Assembly: GCA_964519365.1 (NCBI GenBank)
Contig: CAZFHP010000002.1
Span: 1-58,998 of the forward strand
DNA from: CAZFHP01 sp964519365
GTDB lineage: Bacteria; Babelota; Babeliae; Babelales; RVW-14
DNA: 58,998 nt
Reading direction: 5' to 3'
The position numbers and the translations under genes were made by a program. Under the pieces are notes generated by a model. It ran no database searches, was not told where the DNA came from, and worked only from the letters and a program-made list of their open reading frames with translations. Below, in pieces: positions 16,945 to 23,861 of the stretch. The stretch's first letter is position 1; the number at the start of each line of letters is the position of its first letter.

Positions 16945-17736
16945 TTATCGAGCTTCAACCAATAAAAAATCTTGTACGAATGAAATTGGTTCTTCTGGTT
17001 TTTTATTAAGTTGCTTGTACATAGCCTCAGCAAGGGCCTTCGAAAATTTTAAAGCTTGATCATGAGGTAACTCTGTACTGTGAGGTACCCATCGCATAAG
17101 CGTCTGAACAGTAGCTTCAAGCGTTGGAGCCATAGAAGATCTGTGAATAATTTCTATTTTTTTATGTTCAAAACCAGCTTGATCAAGCAATTGTTTAAAA
17201 TCGTTTTTTGATTTTAGAAAAAGACTTTTTTTGTTGTTTTCTATTGCCGTCTTCCATGCATGTTCGCGTTTAAGAGTTTTAAAGGCGCGACTTATAAGTG
17301 AATCATCCTGTCGGACAGCCATAATAATTAGAGTTTTTCCCGTTGGTTTTAAAGATTTTTTTATATTGTGCAAAACAGCTCCTTGGTCTTTGACCCAGTG
17401 CAATACAAAAAAACTCGTTATGCAGTCAAACTTTTGCTTGAAAGAAAAGTTTGTTGCATCGGCAATCTCAAATCTAAGATTTGTTGCGTCAATAAAAGAT
17501 TGTTGTGCTGCTTGAATCATGCTCGGTGAAAGATCGATACCAATAACGTTCCCTCGGGGAACTTTTTGTGCCATTTTTGCGGTAAGTTTTCCGTGCCCAC
17601 ATCCAATATCAAGAATTGCTTCGTCGCCTTTAAAATTTATCCGTTCAAAAAGAGCAGCCAGCGCCCATCCATGATTTTGAAAACTCGTGTGTTTTCCGTA
17701 GTGTTTACTGTTCCATGTATCGCGTTTATTATTCAT
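16945..17736 (-). CDS. class I SAM-dependent methyltransferase, trans-aconitate methyltransferase-like
   Basis: 263 residues. WNSKHYGKHTSFQNHGWAL at the start, motif I ILDIGCGHGK (41-50), GIDLSPSMIQAA and FDCITSFFVLHWVKDQ fit the Tam/biotin-synthesis BioC-like group. The C-terminal half shows APTLEATVQTLMRW, the region that shapes the substrate pocket. The substrate is uncertain. It is monocistronic. Confidence 0.8.
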   Translation of the reverse strand: MNNKRDTWNSKHYGKHTSFQNHGWALAALFERINFKGDEAILDIGCGHGKLTAKMAQKVPRGNVIGIDLSPSMIQAAQQSFIDATNLRFEIADATNFSFKQKFDCITSFFVLHWVKDQGAVLHNIKKSLKPTGKTLIIMAVRQDDSLISRAFKTLKREHAWKTAIENNKKSLFLKSKNDFKQLLDQAGFEHKKIEIIHRSSMAPTLEATVQTLMRWVPHSTELPHDQALKFSKALAEAMYKQLNKKPEEPISFVQDFLLVEAR

Positions 17737-17753
17737 ATATCAACCTATCGTTA

Positions 17754-17999
17754 TCAAAGTTTATTTTGATTGGCCAAAGCTTTTGTCATAATTTTTTTTA
17801 ACACTTTATCTGAACGCTGCTTTGGCCATGTTAACCTATTGCCAGGCGTATATTTTATGTGAATTTTATTTGCTTTTTCTAAAAAACTTTTTACAGCAGT
17901 AAAGAACTTTTCTGGGTATTTTTTCAAGACTAAGTATAGTGCTTCTTGGTAGCGTTTGCCACCTCAAAGATTTTTGTTAAATATTTTGTTGACAATGTA
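17754..17999 (-). pseudogene. GNAT acetyltransferase remnant with Trp-to-stop change
   Basis: The minus strand reads FNKNL-stop-GGKRYQEALYLVLKKYP and continues to a TGA at 17754-17756. It matches the intact acetyltransferase at 18802-19356, which has NEHFWGSGRYQEALYLTLKKY: the Trp codon TGG is TGA here. The upstream half of the gene is gone. The tail after LKKY (TAVKSFLEKANKIHIKYTPG and on) is not in the intact copy. The rest of 17737-18051 has only a possible TTGACA box at 17989-17994. Confidence 0.6.
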
Positions 18000-18051
18000 A
18001 CACATTCGTGGTACGGTGTAGTTATATTATGACATAAAGCGCGGGAGATTC

Positions 18052-18438
18052 ATGAACAAATTTGTAGCTTATAAAGGTCGATTCTTTACTATTGAATGGT
18101 ATTTCAATGTTCGTGGTCGTAGCCAAGCGTTACAGTATTATGAATCATTATCTATTGAAGAAAGAAATAAAGTCCTTTATTTGTTTCAAACAATGGGGGA
18201 TTTTGGGAAGATTAGAAATCAACAAAAATTTAATGCCGAAGGAGATAAGATTTATGCTTTTAAACCAATGCCACATCGATTTTTAAGCTTCTTTTTTATT
18301 GGTTCGAAAATTATTGTAACGAATGCATTTGAGAAAAAACAGCAGAAACTACCATTGCGGGAAAAAGAAAAGGCATTACGGTATTGTAAAGATTATAAAA
18401 TGCGCGTTAAGAAAGGTTGTTATTATGAAAAAAAATAA
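18052..18438 (+). CDS. RelE/HigB-like toxin (phage-derived Gp49-like)
   Basis: 128 residues. GRSQALQYYESLSIEERNKV, then a segment with YAFKPMPHRFLSFFFIGSKI and IVTNAFEKKQQKLPLREKEK, has the order of the Gp49-like/HigB toxins (the NAFxKKxxKxP segment is typical). GGGAGA precedes the ATG. The antitoxin gene overlaps its 3' end by 14 bases. The sequence is distinct from the toxin at 11521, so this is a separate locus. Confidence 0.75.
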   Translation: MNKFVAYKGRFFTIEWYFNVRGRSQALQYYESLSIEERNKVLYLFQTMGDFGKIRNQQKFNAEGDKIYAFKPMPHRFLSFFFIGSKIIVTNAFEKKQQKLPLREKEKALRYCKDYKMRVKKGCYYEKK

Positions 18439-18799
18439 AAAGAAGGCCAAGAAAAAACCGTTATCAACATATGAAGAGCACATGCAAAGTTTAAGTCCAA
18501 AACAGTTGAAGGCTTACAAAAAAGGATATCAAGATTTTTTATTGTCGGAGCTTGTTATTGCTGCTATGCAAGAGGACGATGTTTCTGTTAGAGAACTAGC
18601 AAAAGCTGCAGGAATATCTCCTACGATTGTTCAAGAAGTTCGTACAGGAAAGCGTAAGAATTTATCGGTGCAGTCATTTTTTAAAATTTTAGATGCTTTG
18701 GGATACTCACTTATTCTTGAAAAACCAGGGAAGAAGCAAACAAAAGCTGAACGTATTACTCTGCAAGCATCTATTTTCCCTCACCATAGGGGAAATTAA
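18425..18799 (+). CDS. XRE-type antitoxin
   Basis: 124 residues from the ATG at 18425, which overlaps the toxin gene; the frame is open farther upstream but inside the toxin gene. The N-terminal tail is very basic (MKKNKKKAKKKP). VSVRELAKAAGISPTIVQEV followed by RTGKRKNLSVQSFFKILDAL is a helix-turn-helix of the XRE class, with the VRTG turn common in HigA-like antitoxins. It should bind and repress the operon and block the toxin. Confidence 0.8.
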   Translation: MKKNKKKAKKKPLSTYEEHMQSLSPKQLKAYKKGYQDFLLSELVIAAMQEDDVSVRELAKAAGISPTIVQEVRTGKRKNLSVQSFFKILDALGYSLILEKPGKKQTKAERITLQASIFPHHRGN

Positions 18800-18801
18800 A
18801 A

Positions 18802-19356
18802 TTATTTGAAATTTTTCCGTTTTTGCTCAAATTTATTTCGTGTTAATTCTATCAAATACGCGTATTTGCCAGGCCTATGATCGTTGTCTAATTTTTTGGC
18901 AACAACAAAACCAAATTTCTGGTGAGCTTTCAAGCTTCGTTTGTTTTCTTCTGTAACAAAAGCAAAAATCGAATTATCCTGCGTTTCTTCAAAATATTTT
19001 TTCAAGGTCAAGTAGAGTGCTTCTTGATACCGTCCGCTACCCCAAAAATGTTCATTAAGCCATGATCCTAATTGTCCGTTTGGGTGTTCTTTACTTCGAA
19101 TGACAATTCCACCGATCAATTTGTTTGTCTTATTTTCGAAGATACAGTACACCATGTGATGGTGCTTATCGACCAATGCTACTTGTAAGTACTTAATCGT
19201 TTCTTGCATATCACACGTTGGTGGGAGTCCAAGTGCTTGTCGAACAATGGGGGAAAACATGCGGTGATATTCTTCAAAAAACTTTTCTTGTAATGGTTTT
19301 AGAGTAACGAGTTTTCCTTTAAGCGGGTCATTTTTTTTATCATGTTTTTTTATCAT
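18802..19356 (-). CDS. GNAT acetyltransferase, RimJ/RimL-like
   Basis: 184 residues without signal peptide. KLIGGIVIRSKEHPNGQLGS, NEHFWGSGRYQEALYLTLKK and NKRSLKAHQKFGFVVAKKL match the RimJ/RimL branch of GNATs, with GSGRYQ at the acetyl-CoA loop. The ATG overlaps the stop of the aminoglycoside-type kinase gene (ATGA at 19353-19356), so the two are coupled. A kinase plus an acetyltransferase in one transcript resembles a resistance pair, but the acceptor of this enzyme is unknown. A dead relative is at 17754. Confidence 0.8.
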   Translation of the reverse strand: MIKKHDKKNDPLKGKLVTLKPLQEKFFEEYHRMFSPIVRQALGLPPTCDMQETIKYLQVALVDKHHHMVYCIFENKTNKLIGGIVIRSKEHPNGQLGSWLNEHFWGSGRYQEALYLTLKKYFEETQDNSIFAFVTEENKRSLKAHQKFGFVVAKKLDNDHRPGKYAYLIELTRNKFEQKRKNFK

Positions 19357-20378
19357 GGTTTCACCTTTATAACGAAGTCTTCATCCGTTTTAAATGCTAT
19401 ATCTACCACACCATTCGGTTCAAACATTGCTATGAAATGCTTATACATTTCTGTTCTATTTTCACCTCCTGACACTGTCAAAAGTAAATACTGCCCATAC
19501 AGTGCAATATCTTCCACGATTCGCTCATGCCGATAATAGGCCAAGATTGTTTTGTTAATTTCAATTTTTCCATAGCCTTTATAGAAAAGCGCTTCTTCGT
19601 GCGACTTATTCCAAACATTTGCGACACCTCCGCCAATAAACATGAGGTCTCGTTCCTTCGGTGCCATAATAGGGTCATCCCAGTCAACTATGTAGATAGT
19701 ATTTTTTTCATCTATCAACACATTGCCACCATGAATATCAGAATGGCACAGTACGAATTTAGGCGATTCATTCTCAAGTACTTTGGCTAACTGTTCAGCT
19801 CGATCTATTAACCGGTGAATTGCCAGCGCATTTTCCTTCATAAATGCCCATAGTTTCAGTGTGATTTCGTCGCCGATCGGTTCAGTTTCAATATAGGTAT
19901 AAAGCGACCGAACAATGTCTCGCCACTTAGATGAATAGGTTTCACGCCGTATTTGGTGTTTGATTGAAGAGGGGACATCAATTTCGTGAACTTGTCTTAG
20001 TGTTTTGCCGAGCGTTATCCATTGTTCGCCTGTTAGAGCGCGATCGAACCCATTTTGTCCCTCAATAAATGGATACACAATAATGGTGCAATCGTCAATG
20101 AGTTGAGTTCGGTGCCCATGAGTTGTTTTGACCGGAAGAATAATCTGTTGAATGCCAGCACTATGCAATAGTTCTACGATAGTAATGCCGATGTCGTGAT
20201 GGTGACCACGCTTTAACTTTACGAAATAAGATAGCTGGTCGTGCGCCTCGGCTTTATATACCAGCGCATTTATATCCGCACCCAAAGGAAGAAATGTAAG
20301 CGTGGTAACTTTAATACCATAATAGGTGCGAAGGCAATCAATAATACGTTGGTCTGAAAGGGGTGGTTTTACTAACAT
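19353..20378 (-). CDS. spectinomycin phosphotransferase-like protein, APH(9) type
   Basis: 341 residues. CHSDIHGGNVLID (His212, Asp214, Asn219) is the catalytic loop and IVDWDDPIMAPKERDLMFIG gives the metal-binding Asp232. From memory, LCHSDIH-GNVL, IDWD-P-LAPKERDLMFIGGG and YYRHERIVEDIA occur almost unchanged in APH(9)-Ia of Legionella pneumophila, a spectinomycin 9-phosphotransferase. Length and start also agree. The gene looks richer in G and C than its neighbours. It is coupled to the GNAT gene downstream. Transfer between amoeba-dwelling bacteria is a reasonable inference. Confidence 0.8.
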   Translation of the reverse strand: MLVKPPLSDQRIIDCLRTYYGIKVTTLTFLPLGADINALVYKAEAHDQLSYFVKLKRGHHHDIGITIVELLHSAGIQQIILPVKTTHGHRTQLIDDCTIIVYPFIEGQNGFDRALTGEQWITLGKTLRQVHEIDVPSSIKHQIRRETYSSKWRDIVRSLYTYIETEPIGDEITLKLWAFMKENALAIHRLIDRAEQLAKVLENESPKFVLCHSDIHGGNVLIDEKNTIYIVDWDDPIMAPKERDLMFIGGGVANVWNKSHEEALFYKGYGKIEINKTILAYYRHERIVEDIALYGQYLLLTVSGGENRTEMYKHFIAMFEPNGVVDIAFKTDEDFVIKVKP

Positions 20379-20403
20379 ATCAATCCTTATAAAATTGGAG
20401 TGT

Positions 20404-20465
20404 GTGCATATCTTGGGGGATTCGAACTCTCATTCCCTGGCACTTGAACCCTGGGTCCTACCACA
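20404..20465 (-). tRNA. tRNA-Leu-like remnant (possible CAG anticodon), degenerate
   Basis: On the minus strand the segment reads GGTAGGACCCAGGGTTCAAG, TGCCAGGGAATGA, then GAGAGTTCGAATCCCCC. The pattern resembles a tRNA-Leu from anticodon arm (loop CCCAGGG, 20449-20455, anticodon CAG) through variable arm to T arm (loop TTCGAAT, 20420-20426). The T stem has two A-C mismatches, position 33 is C rather than U, and no proper D arm or acceptor stem was found. Probably a decayed tRNA, possibly chance. Confidence 0.3.
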
Positions 20466-20650
20466 TGTTTTAACCGTCGTGCTTAACCTTAAATGAAAGG
20501 TATACAAAATAAGACACACTTCTTGAAAGACGATAGCATTTTGATATAGTGTGCGCAAGCTTAAAGTACGTCTAAAAAAAGAGGATGAAATTGCCATATG
20601 GAAAACCGTTTTAGGTTTTGGTCAAAATATGGGGGGTAAAATAGCCATAA

Positions 20651-20683
20651 TTTGGCTAAAATATGGGGGGTGTTTTAGCCAAA
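20651..20683 (+). other. perfect 11-bp hairpin with a G6 loop
   Basis: TTTGGCTAAAA (20651-20661) pairs with TTTTAGCCAAA (20673-20683) around the loop TATGGGGGGTG. A second AAAATATGGGGGGT copy with a partial stem half lies 38 bases upstream (about 20623-20636). The rest of 20379-20814 holds the tRNA-like remnant and no convincing gene. Confidence 0.55.
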
Positions 20684-20814
20684 AACAAAGTCTTATATTC
20701 TTGTATTTGTTGAAAGGGTTTTCTGGGAGGGGTTTTGTAGAGATGTTTGTTAATTTTAAAGTAACACTTTAAAATTAACAGGCGAAGGTTTTGATAAAAA
20801 ATCCAAATAGTTTT

Positions 20815-21336
20815 TTAAACCACGGTCTTATTGTTTTTCCTATACACACGACATGGCGTTCCTTTCCACACCCCTTCTCTCCAATAGCTTAACCCAATTT
20901 TTTCAGCTACACGAAGTGATTTTTGATTGTCATGGGCAATACAAGAGACTATTTCAGGTAATTTTAAAACGGTAAAAGAATAATCGCGAACAGCGATTGC
21001 TGCTTCTGTTGCCAAGCCTTTGCACCATAACTTTTTATGAATGCGATAAGCTAGCTCGATAACGTCTGTTTTCTCATCGATTTTTTCTGTGTGTAAGCCA
21101 CAATAGCCAATTAATTTTTTTGTTTCTTTTTCTATAATGGCCCATAAGCCAAAGCCATTTTGATTATAGCTTTTAATCATGTGATTAAGAAAGCCTCGAG
21201 CATAATTAACATCCAAAGGGCCAAACTGAGAACGATGTGGCATGCCGCCATCAGCAAGTATTTCAAAAATTGTGTTGTTATCTTCCATAACAAAGTTGCG
21301 CAAAATTAAACGTTCAGTTTCAAGTATTTTTTTCAT
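20815..21336 (-). CDS. GNAT acetyltransferase, RimJ/RimL-like
   Basis: 173 residues, no signal peptide. It opens with ETERLILRNFVMEDNNTIFE, the classic RimJ/RimL start. KKLIGYCGLHTEKIDEKTDV, ELAYRIHKKLWCKGLATEAA (acetyl-CoA loop with WCKGLA) and VAEKIGLSYWREGVW follow in order. Substrates of this group range from ribosomal protein termini to small amines. It lies downstream of the relE locus on the same strand but is separated by a small gene. Confidence 0.85.
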   Translation of the reverse strand: MKKILETERLILRNFVMEDNNTIFEILADGGMPHRSQFGPLDVNYARGFLNHMIKSYNQNGFGLWAIIEKETKKLIGYCGLHTEKIDEKTDVIELAYRIHKKLWCKGLATEAAIAVRDYSFTVLKLPEIVSCIAHDNQKSLRVAEKIGLSYWREGVWKGTPCRVYRKNNKTVV

Positions 21337-21343
21337 GAATTTC

Positions 21344-21517
21344 TCATTTTTTTTGTATTTTTTTCTTTGCTAATGCCCTTTGCCGTGCTTCATCCGAAAA
21401 TTTCTTAAGTCTTTCCATAAAAGAGTTATAGTCATCAATACTAAGGTAAACATAAATTGGTTTGTTGTTTTTGTCATAAAAGAATTCTGGTTTTATGATT
21501 TTATTTTTTTTGGCCAT
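21344..21517 (-). CDS. small antitoxin-like protein next to RelE-type toxin
   Basis: 57 residues, MAKKNKIIKPEFFYDKNNKP then IYVYLSIDDYNSFMERLKKF and a basic tail. The pattern KPEF-YDKN-KP-VYLSIDDY resembles the N-terminal part of Phd/YefM-type antitoxins. The ATG is two bases from the stop of the toxin gene upstream, so it is the third gene of one operon. It is below the size most gene callers report. Confidence 0.6.
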   Translation of the reverse strand: MAKKNKIIKPEFFYDKNNKPIYVYLSIDDYNSFMERLKKFSDEARQRALAKKKIQKK

Positions 21518-21519
21518 AA

Positions 21520-21798
21520 TTAATCCCTATAAATTTCTTTCCTATGTCCTACTTTGATAACATAAACGATAATTTGATTTTTCCACACAGTGTAAATGAT
21601 GCGATAGTTACCCATTAGCAACCTATAACGATGTTCTTGAGAAGGACTTAATTTTTTGATATCAAGATTTGGTTGATCATTAATAAGCTTTTCAAGTGCT
21701 ACATAAATTTTTTGAGCAATATTTTTGGGTAACTTGTTGATAGTTTTTTTTGCTTGAGTTGAGTAAATAAGTCGATATCCTTTGAGCTTGTCGACCAA
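21520..21798 (-). CDS. RelE/ParE-type toxin
   Basis: 92 residues. RLIYSTQAKKTINKLPKNIA, then LSPSQEHRYRLLMGNYRIIY and IIVYVIKVGHRKEIYRD, match the RelE superfamily, with the conserved Arg residues in YRLLMGNYRIIY and the C-terminal VGHRKEIY as in RelE/YafQ-type mRNA interferases. The antitoxin gene precedes it by two bases and a second small antitoxin-like gene follows by two bases. Confidence 0.88.
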   Translation of the reverse strand: MVDKLKGYRLIYSTQAKKTINKLPKNIAQKIYVALEKLINDQPNLDIKKLSPSQEHRYRLLMGNYRIIYTVWKNQIIVYVIKVGHRKEIYRD

Positions 21799-21800
21799 AG

Positions 21801-22019
21801 TTATCGTTTTTTTCTTTCAATAATTTTCTTAATTTCTTCATGGGTGTAAAATTTAGCAGGTTCTTTTTTGGCTTGTTCAACTGCATCATTATCGAGAAAA
21901 TCTTCCATTTTTTCTACTAGTTTTTCAAAGTCTGTGTGTTTAAGTAAGACGCCAGTAATTGCTCCTTTTTCGTTTTGTATACTGCGTACTTTTACTTTAG
22001 GAATTGTGTACCAAGACAT
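21801..22019 (-). CDS. RelB/Phd-like antitoxin
   Basis: 72 residues. The N-terminal half, MSWYTIPKVKVRSIQNEKGA then ITGVLLKHTDFEKLVEKMED, is a Phd-like DNA-binding fold with a strand-helix pattern. The C-terminal half is a charged helix (FYTHEEIKKIIERKKR) that should wrap around the toxin. AAAGGAG lies six bases before the ATG. It heads the three-gene operon 22019-21344. Confidence 0.75.
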   Translation of the reverse strand: MSWYTIPKVKVRSIQNEKGAITGVLLKHTDFEKLVEKMEDFLDNDAVEQAKKEPAKFYTHEEIKKIIERKKR

Positions 22020-22260
22020 AAAAAACTCCTTTCAAAATTCGAAAACCGCCATTGACCATGAGCTTTTGACCTGTTATCCATCGAGCTTGATCTGAAGCCA
22101 TAAACAGTACAGCGTCAGCTATATCTGATGGTTCACCAAGCTTTTCAAGCGGGATCATTGGCTTAAGCGAATCTTCAAGTGTTTTATCAATCCAACCTGA
22201 TTGCGCTGGGCCGGGAGCGATTATGTTCACTCGAATGTTGTATTCGGCGCGTTCATTTTC
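21997..22260 (-). pseudogene. short-chain dehydrogenase C-terminal remnant
   Basis: The minus-strand frame reads YNIRVNIIAPGPAQSGWIDK, then IPLEKLGEPSDIADAVLFMA and ARWITGQKLMVNGGF. This is the C-terminal third of a FabG-like short-chain dehydrogenase. The Rossmann half and the YxxxK active site are missing; the frame upstream is overlapped by the HEPN gene, whose 3' end meets the remnant at about 22260. Its end overlaps the antitoxin start. Insertion or deletion at this junction probably destroyed the gene. Confidence 0.65.
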
Positions 22261-22663
22261 TTTCAAAAACATTTGACTGACCTGCTTCTGGGATAGATGT
22301 CTTTTTAAGGACAAAGCGCATAATGCTATTTGCATGCTTGATTGCTTGTTCTGCATCTGCTTTGTCTGGGATATCAAATTCTGTTGGATATCTAAATTTT
22401 GTAGCAAAAGGATTTAAAAAATCAGCAGCTTCAAGTTTTTTACGAAAGCTTTGATCAGATAATATACACAATTCAAGCAATCGAAGTAAATCATGCGTCT
22501 TGATAATAGGATGGCCTTTAAATATGAGATAAGCTTTTAAAGATTTTTCTGCTGATTGTTGACAATGATAAACAAGAGGCGAAAATCGTTCAGTTTTAAA
22601 TAGATCTTTTGCTGCGCCTAAATCTTCTTTTGATATGCTTAACCATTTTTCATGCTCGAGCAT
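22253..22663 (-). CDS. HEPN-domain protein of MNT-HEPN pair (cassette copy 1)
   Basis: 136 residues from the ATG at 22663, chosen because AAAGG lies seven bases upstream and the paralogue at 26802 starts with the same MxEHExWL. ERFSPLVYHCQQSAEKSLKA is the HEPN signature and contains an R-x6-H pair (Arg26, His33); KFRYPTEFDIPDKADAEQAI follows. HEPN partners of MNT proteins are toxins or RNases held in check by adenylylation. The start overlaps the end of the MNT gene by 14 bases, exactly as in the second copy. Confidence 0.85.
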   Translation of the reverse strand: MLEHEKWLSISKEDLGAAKDLFKTERFSPLVYHCQQSAEKSLKAYLIFKGHPIIKTHDLLRLLELCILSDQSFRKKLEAADFLNPFATKFRYPTEFDIPDKADAEQAIKHANSIMRFVLKKTSIPEAGQSNVFERK

Positions 22664-22970
22664 AAAGCACCTTTCCATGTTTTTTGATTTTATGGCATAA
22701 GGTGGTTATGTTTTTTGCGGATTTTTCAAATTCATCTTTTGTATAAACAATGATATCTTTGGAAATTCCTAAACCAAACAAAGCTCGTTGCCCAGGACGA
22801 GGACGGTTGTAAGATTTTTCATCAGATTCATCAACAACGATAACTAAATCCAAATCACTGTCTTCTGTTGGTGTTCCCCAGGCGTATGAACCGAAAATAT
22901 AAATAGCGACAGGATTATATGTTTTGACAAGGCGATTTTTTACTTCCTCGATTATTTTTTTGTTAATCAT
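22650..22970 (-). CDS. MNT nucleotidyltransferase of MNT-HEPN pair (cassette copy 1)
   Basis: 106 residues. FGSYAWGTPTEDSDLDLVIV carries the GSx10DxD signature (Gly27-Ser28, Asp39, Asp41). KDIIVYTKDEFEKSAKNITT and a final helix match the MNT family. In characterised modules the nucleotidyltransferase is the antitoxin. It lies 33 bases downstream of an exported GNAT gene. It is about 80 percent identical by eye to the copy at 26789. Confidence 0.88.
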   Translation of the reverse strand: MINKKIIEEVKNRLVKTYNPVAIYIFGSYAWGTPTEDSDLDLVIVVDESDEKSYNRPRPGQRALFGLGISKDIIVYTKDEFEKSAKNITTLCHKIKKHGKVLYARA

Positions 22971-23003
22971 AATTTTAAATAGCCTTTCGATTTTTTACAT
23001 TTG

Positions 23004-23861
23004 TTATTGGTATGATTTTATCATGTCTGCGATTTTTTCTAAATTGTTTTGCTTGCCAACCCGATATTCCCAAAATATCCAGTGTTCAAGGTTTGTTGGA
23101 TAATCCATAATAGGATTATCATCTTTGGTTAATCCTAATTTTTTGTAAGTCTTGAGCGCTGTTGTATTAGTCGTTCGTGTATGCAAAGAAATGCGTTTGA
23201 TGCTTGGGTTTATCTTGAGTATTGAACTCATAAGTAATTTGCCGAGTCCGCGATTTTGTGATGTTGGATTAACGGCAAAATGCATCATTTTGATGTTGCC
23301 AAAAGCGTAGCTGTCACGTAGCATGAATGTACTAAAACCAAGTAGAGTGTTAGTATTTTGATCCTTAACGGTAATCACATCGCAAATATCTTTGCCAAAC
23401 AGAGTAAAAGCCTCAGGTCCCCAGGTAGACGTGTCATAAATGAAGTGTGGCTTGAGACTTTCTTGCACTACCGTTTCAACTTTTGACCAGTCAATTGCAT
23501 CAACCCCATCTTTGAAAAGTGGCTCAAAGATTTTGTAATAGGGTTCTGTGCCTACAACTTGAGGGAAGATTCGCAAAAAGTTCATTTCAACTGGTGTATA
23601 TGCTGCACATGCAATAGGCCATACTTTTTTCATTGTGTCTAAAAATTCAGGTGCAAAGAGAGTTGCTTTTTGCCATTCTAAAATAACAGGAGTTCCTGTT
23701 TTATCTTTTGCGTGAAAGGATCCTGCTTGTTGTGTATTATCGAGATGTGTGTTTTTATTTGCTTGATTATATGTTTGCATATTAGTTCCTGCGTAAATGT
23801 TTATCGAAATAAGAGTGTACGTTATTGACAATAGTGCCCATTGTTTTGTTTTGTTATGCAT
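23004..23861 (-). CDS. exported GNAT-family acetyltransferase (cassette copy 1)
   Basis: 285 residues. The N-terminal hydrophobic segment (WALLSITYTLISINIYAG) is a signal peptide. After a polar region, HAKDKTGTPVILEWQKATLF and TPVEMNFLRIFPQVVGTEPY are shared with the copy at 27145. The GNAT core reads IKMMHFAVNPTSQNRGLGKL (acetyl-CoA loop QNRGLG), RISLHTRTTNTTALKTYKKL and a closing strand. It starts eight bases inside the end of the upstream hydrolase gene and is followed by the MNT-HEPN pair. The target is unknown. Confidence 0.8.
   Translation of the reverse strand: MHNKTKQWALLSITYTLISINIYAGTNMQTYNQANKNTHLDNTQQAGSFHAKDKTGTPVILEWQKATLFAPEFLDTMKKVWPIACAAYTPVEMNFLRIFPQVVGTEPYYKIFEPLFKDGVDAIDWSKVETVVQESLKPHFIYDTSTWGPEAFTLFGKDICDVITVKDQNTNTLLGFSTFMLRDSYAFGNIKMMHFAVNPTSQNRGLGKLLMSSILKINPSIKRISLHTRTTNTTALKTYKKLGLTKDDNPIMDYPTNLEHWIFWEYRVGKQNNLEKIADMIKSYQ

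Noticed and set aside
20551..20772. 73-codon reading frame on the plus strand
   Set aside because: It lacks a normal start with ribosome-binding site and is made of the G-rich repeats and hairpin; no protein family is suggested.
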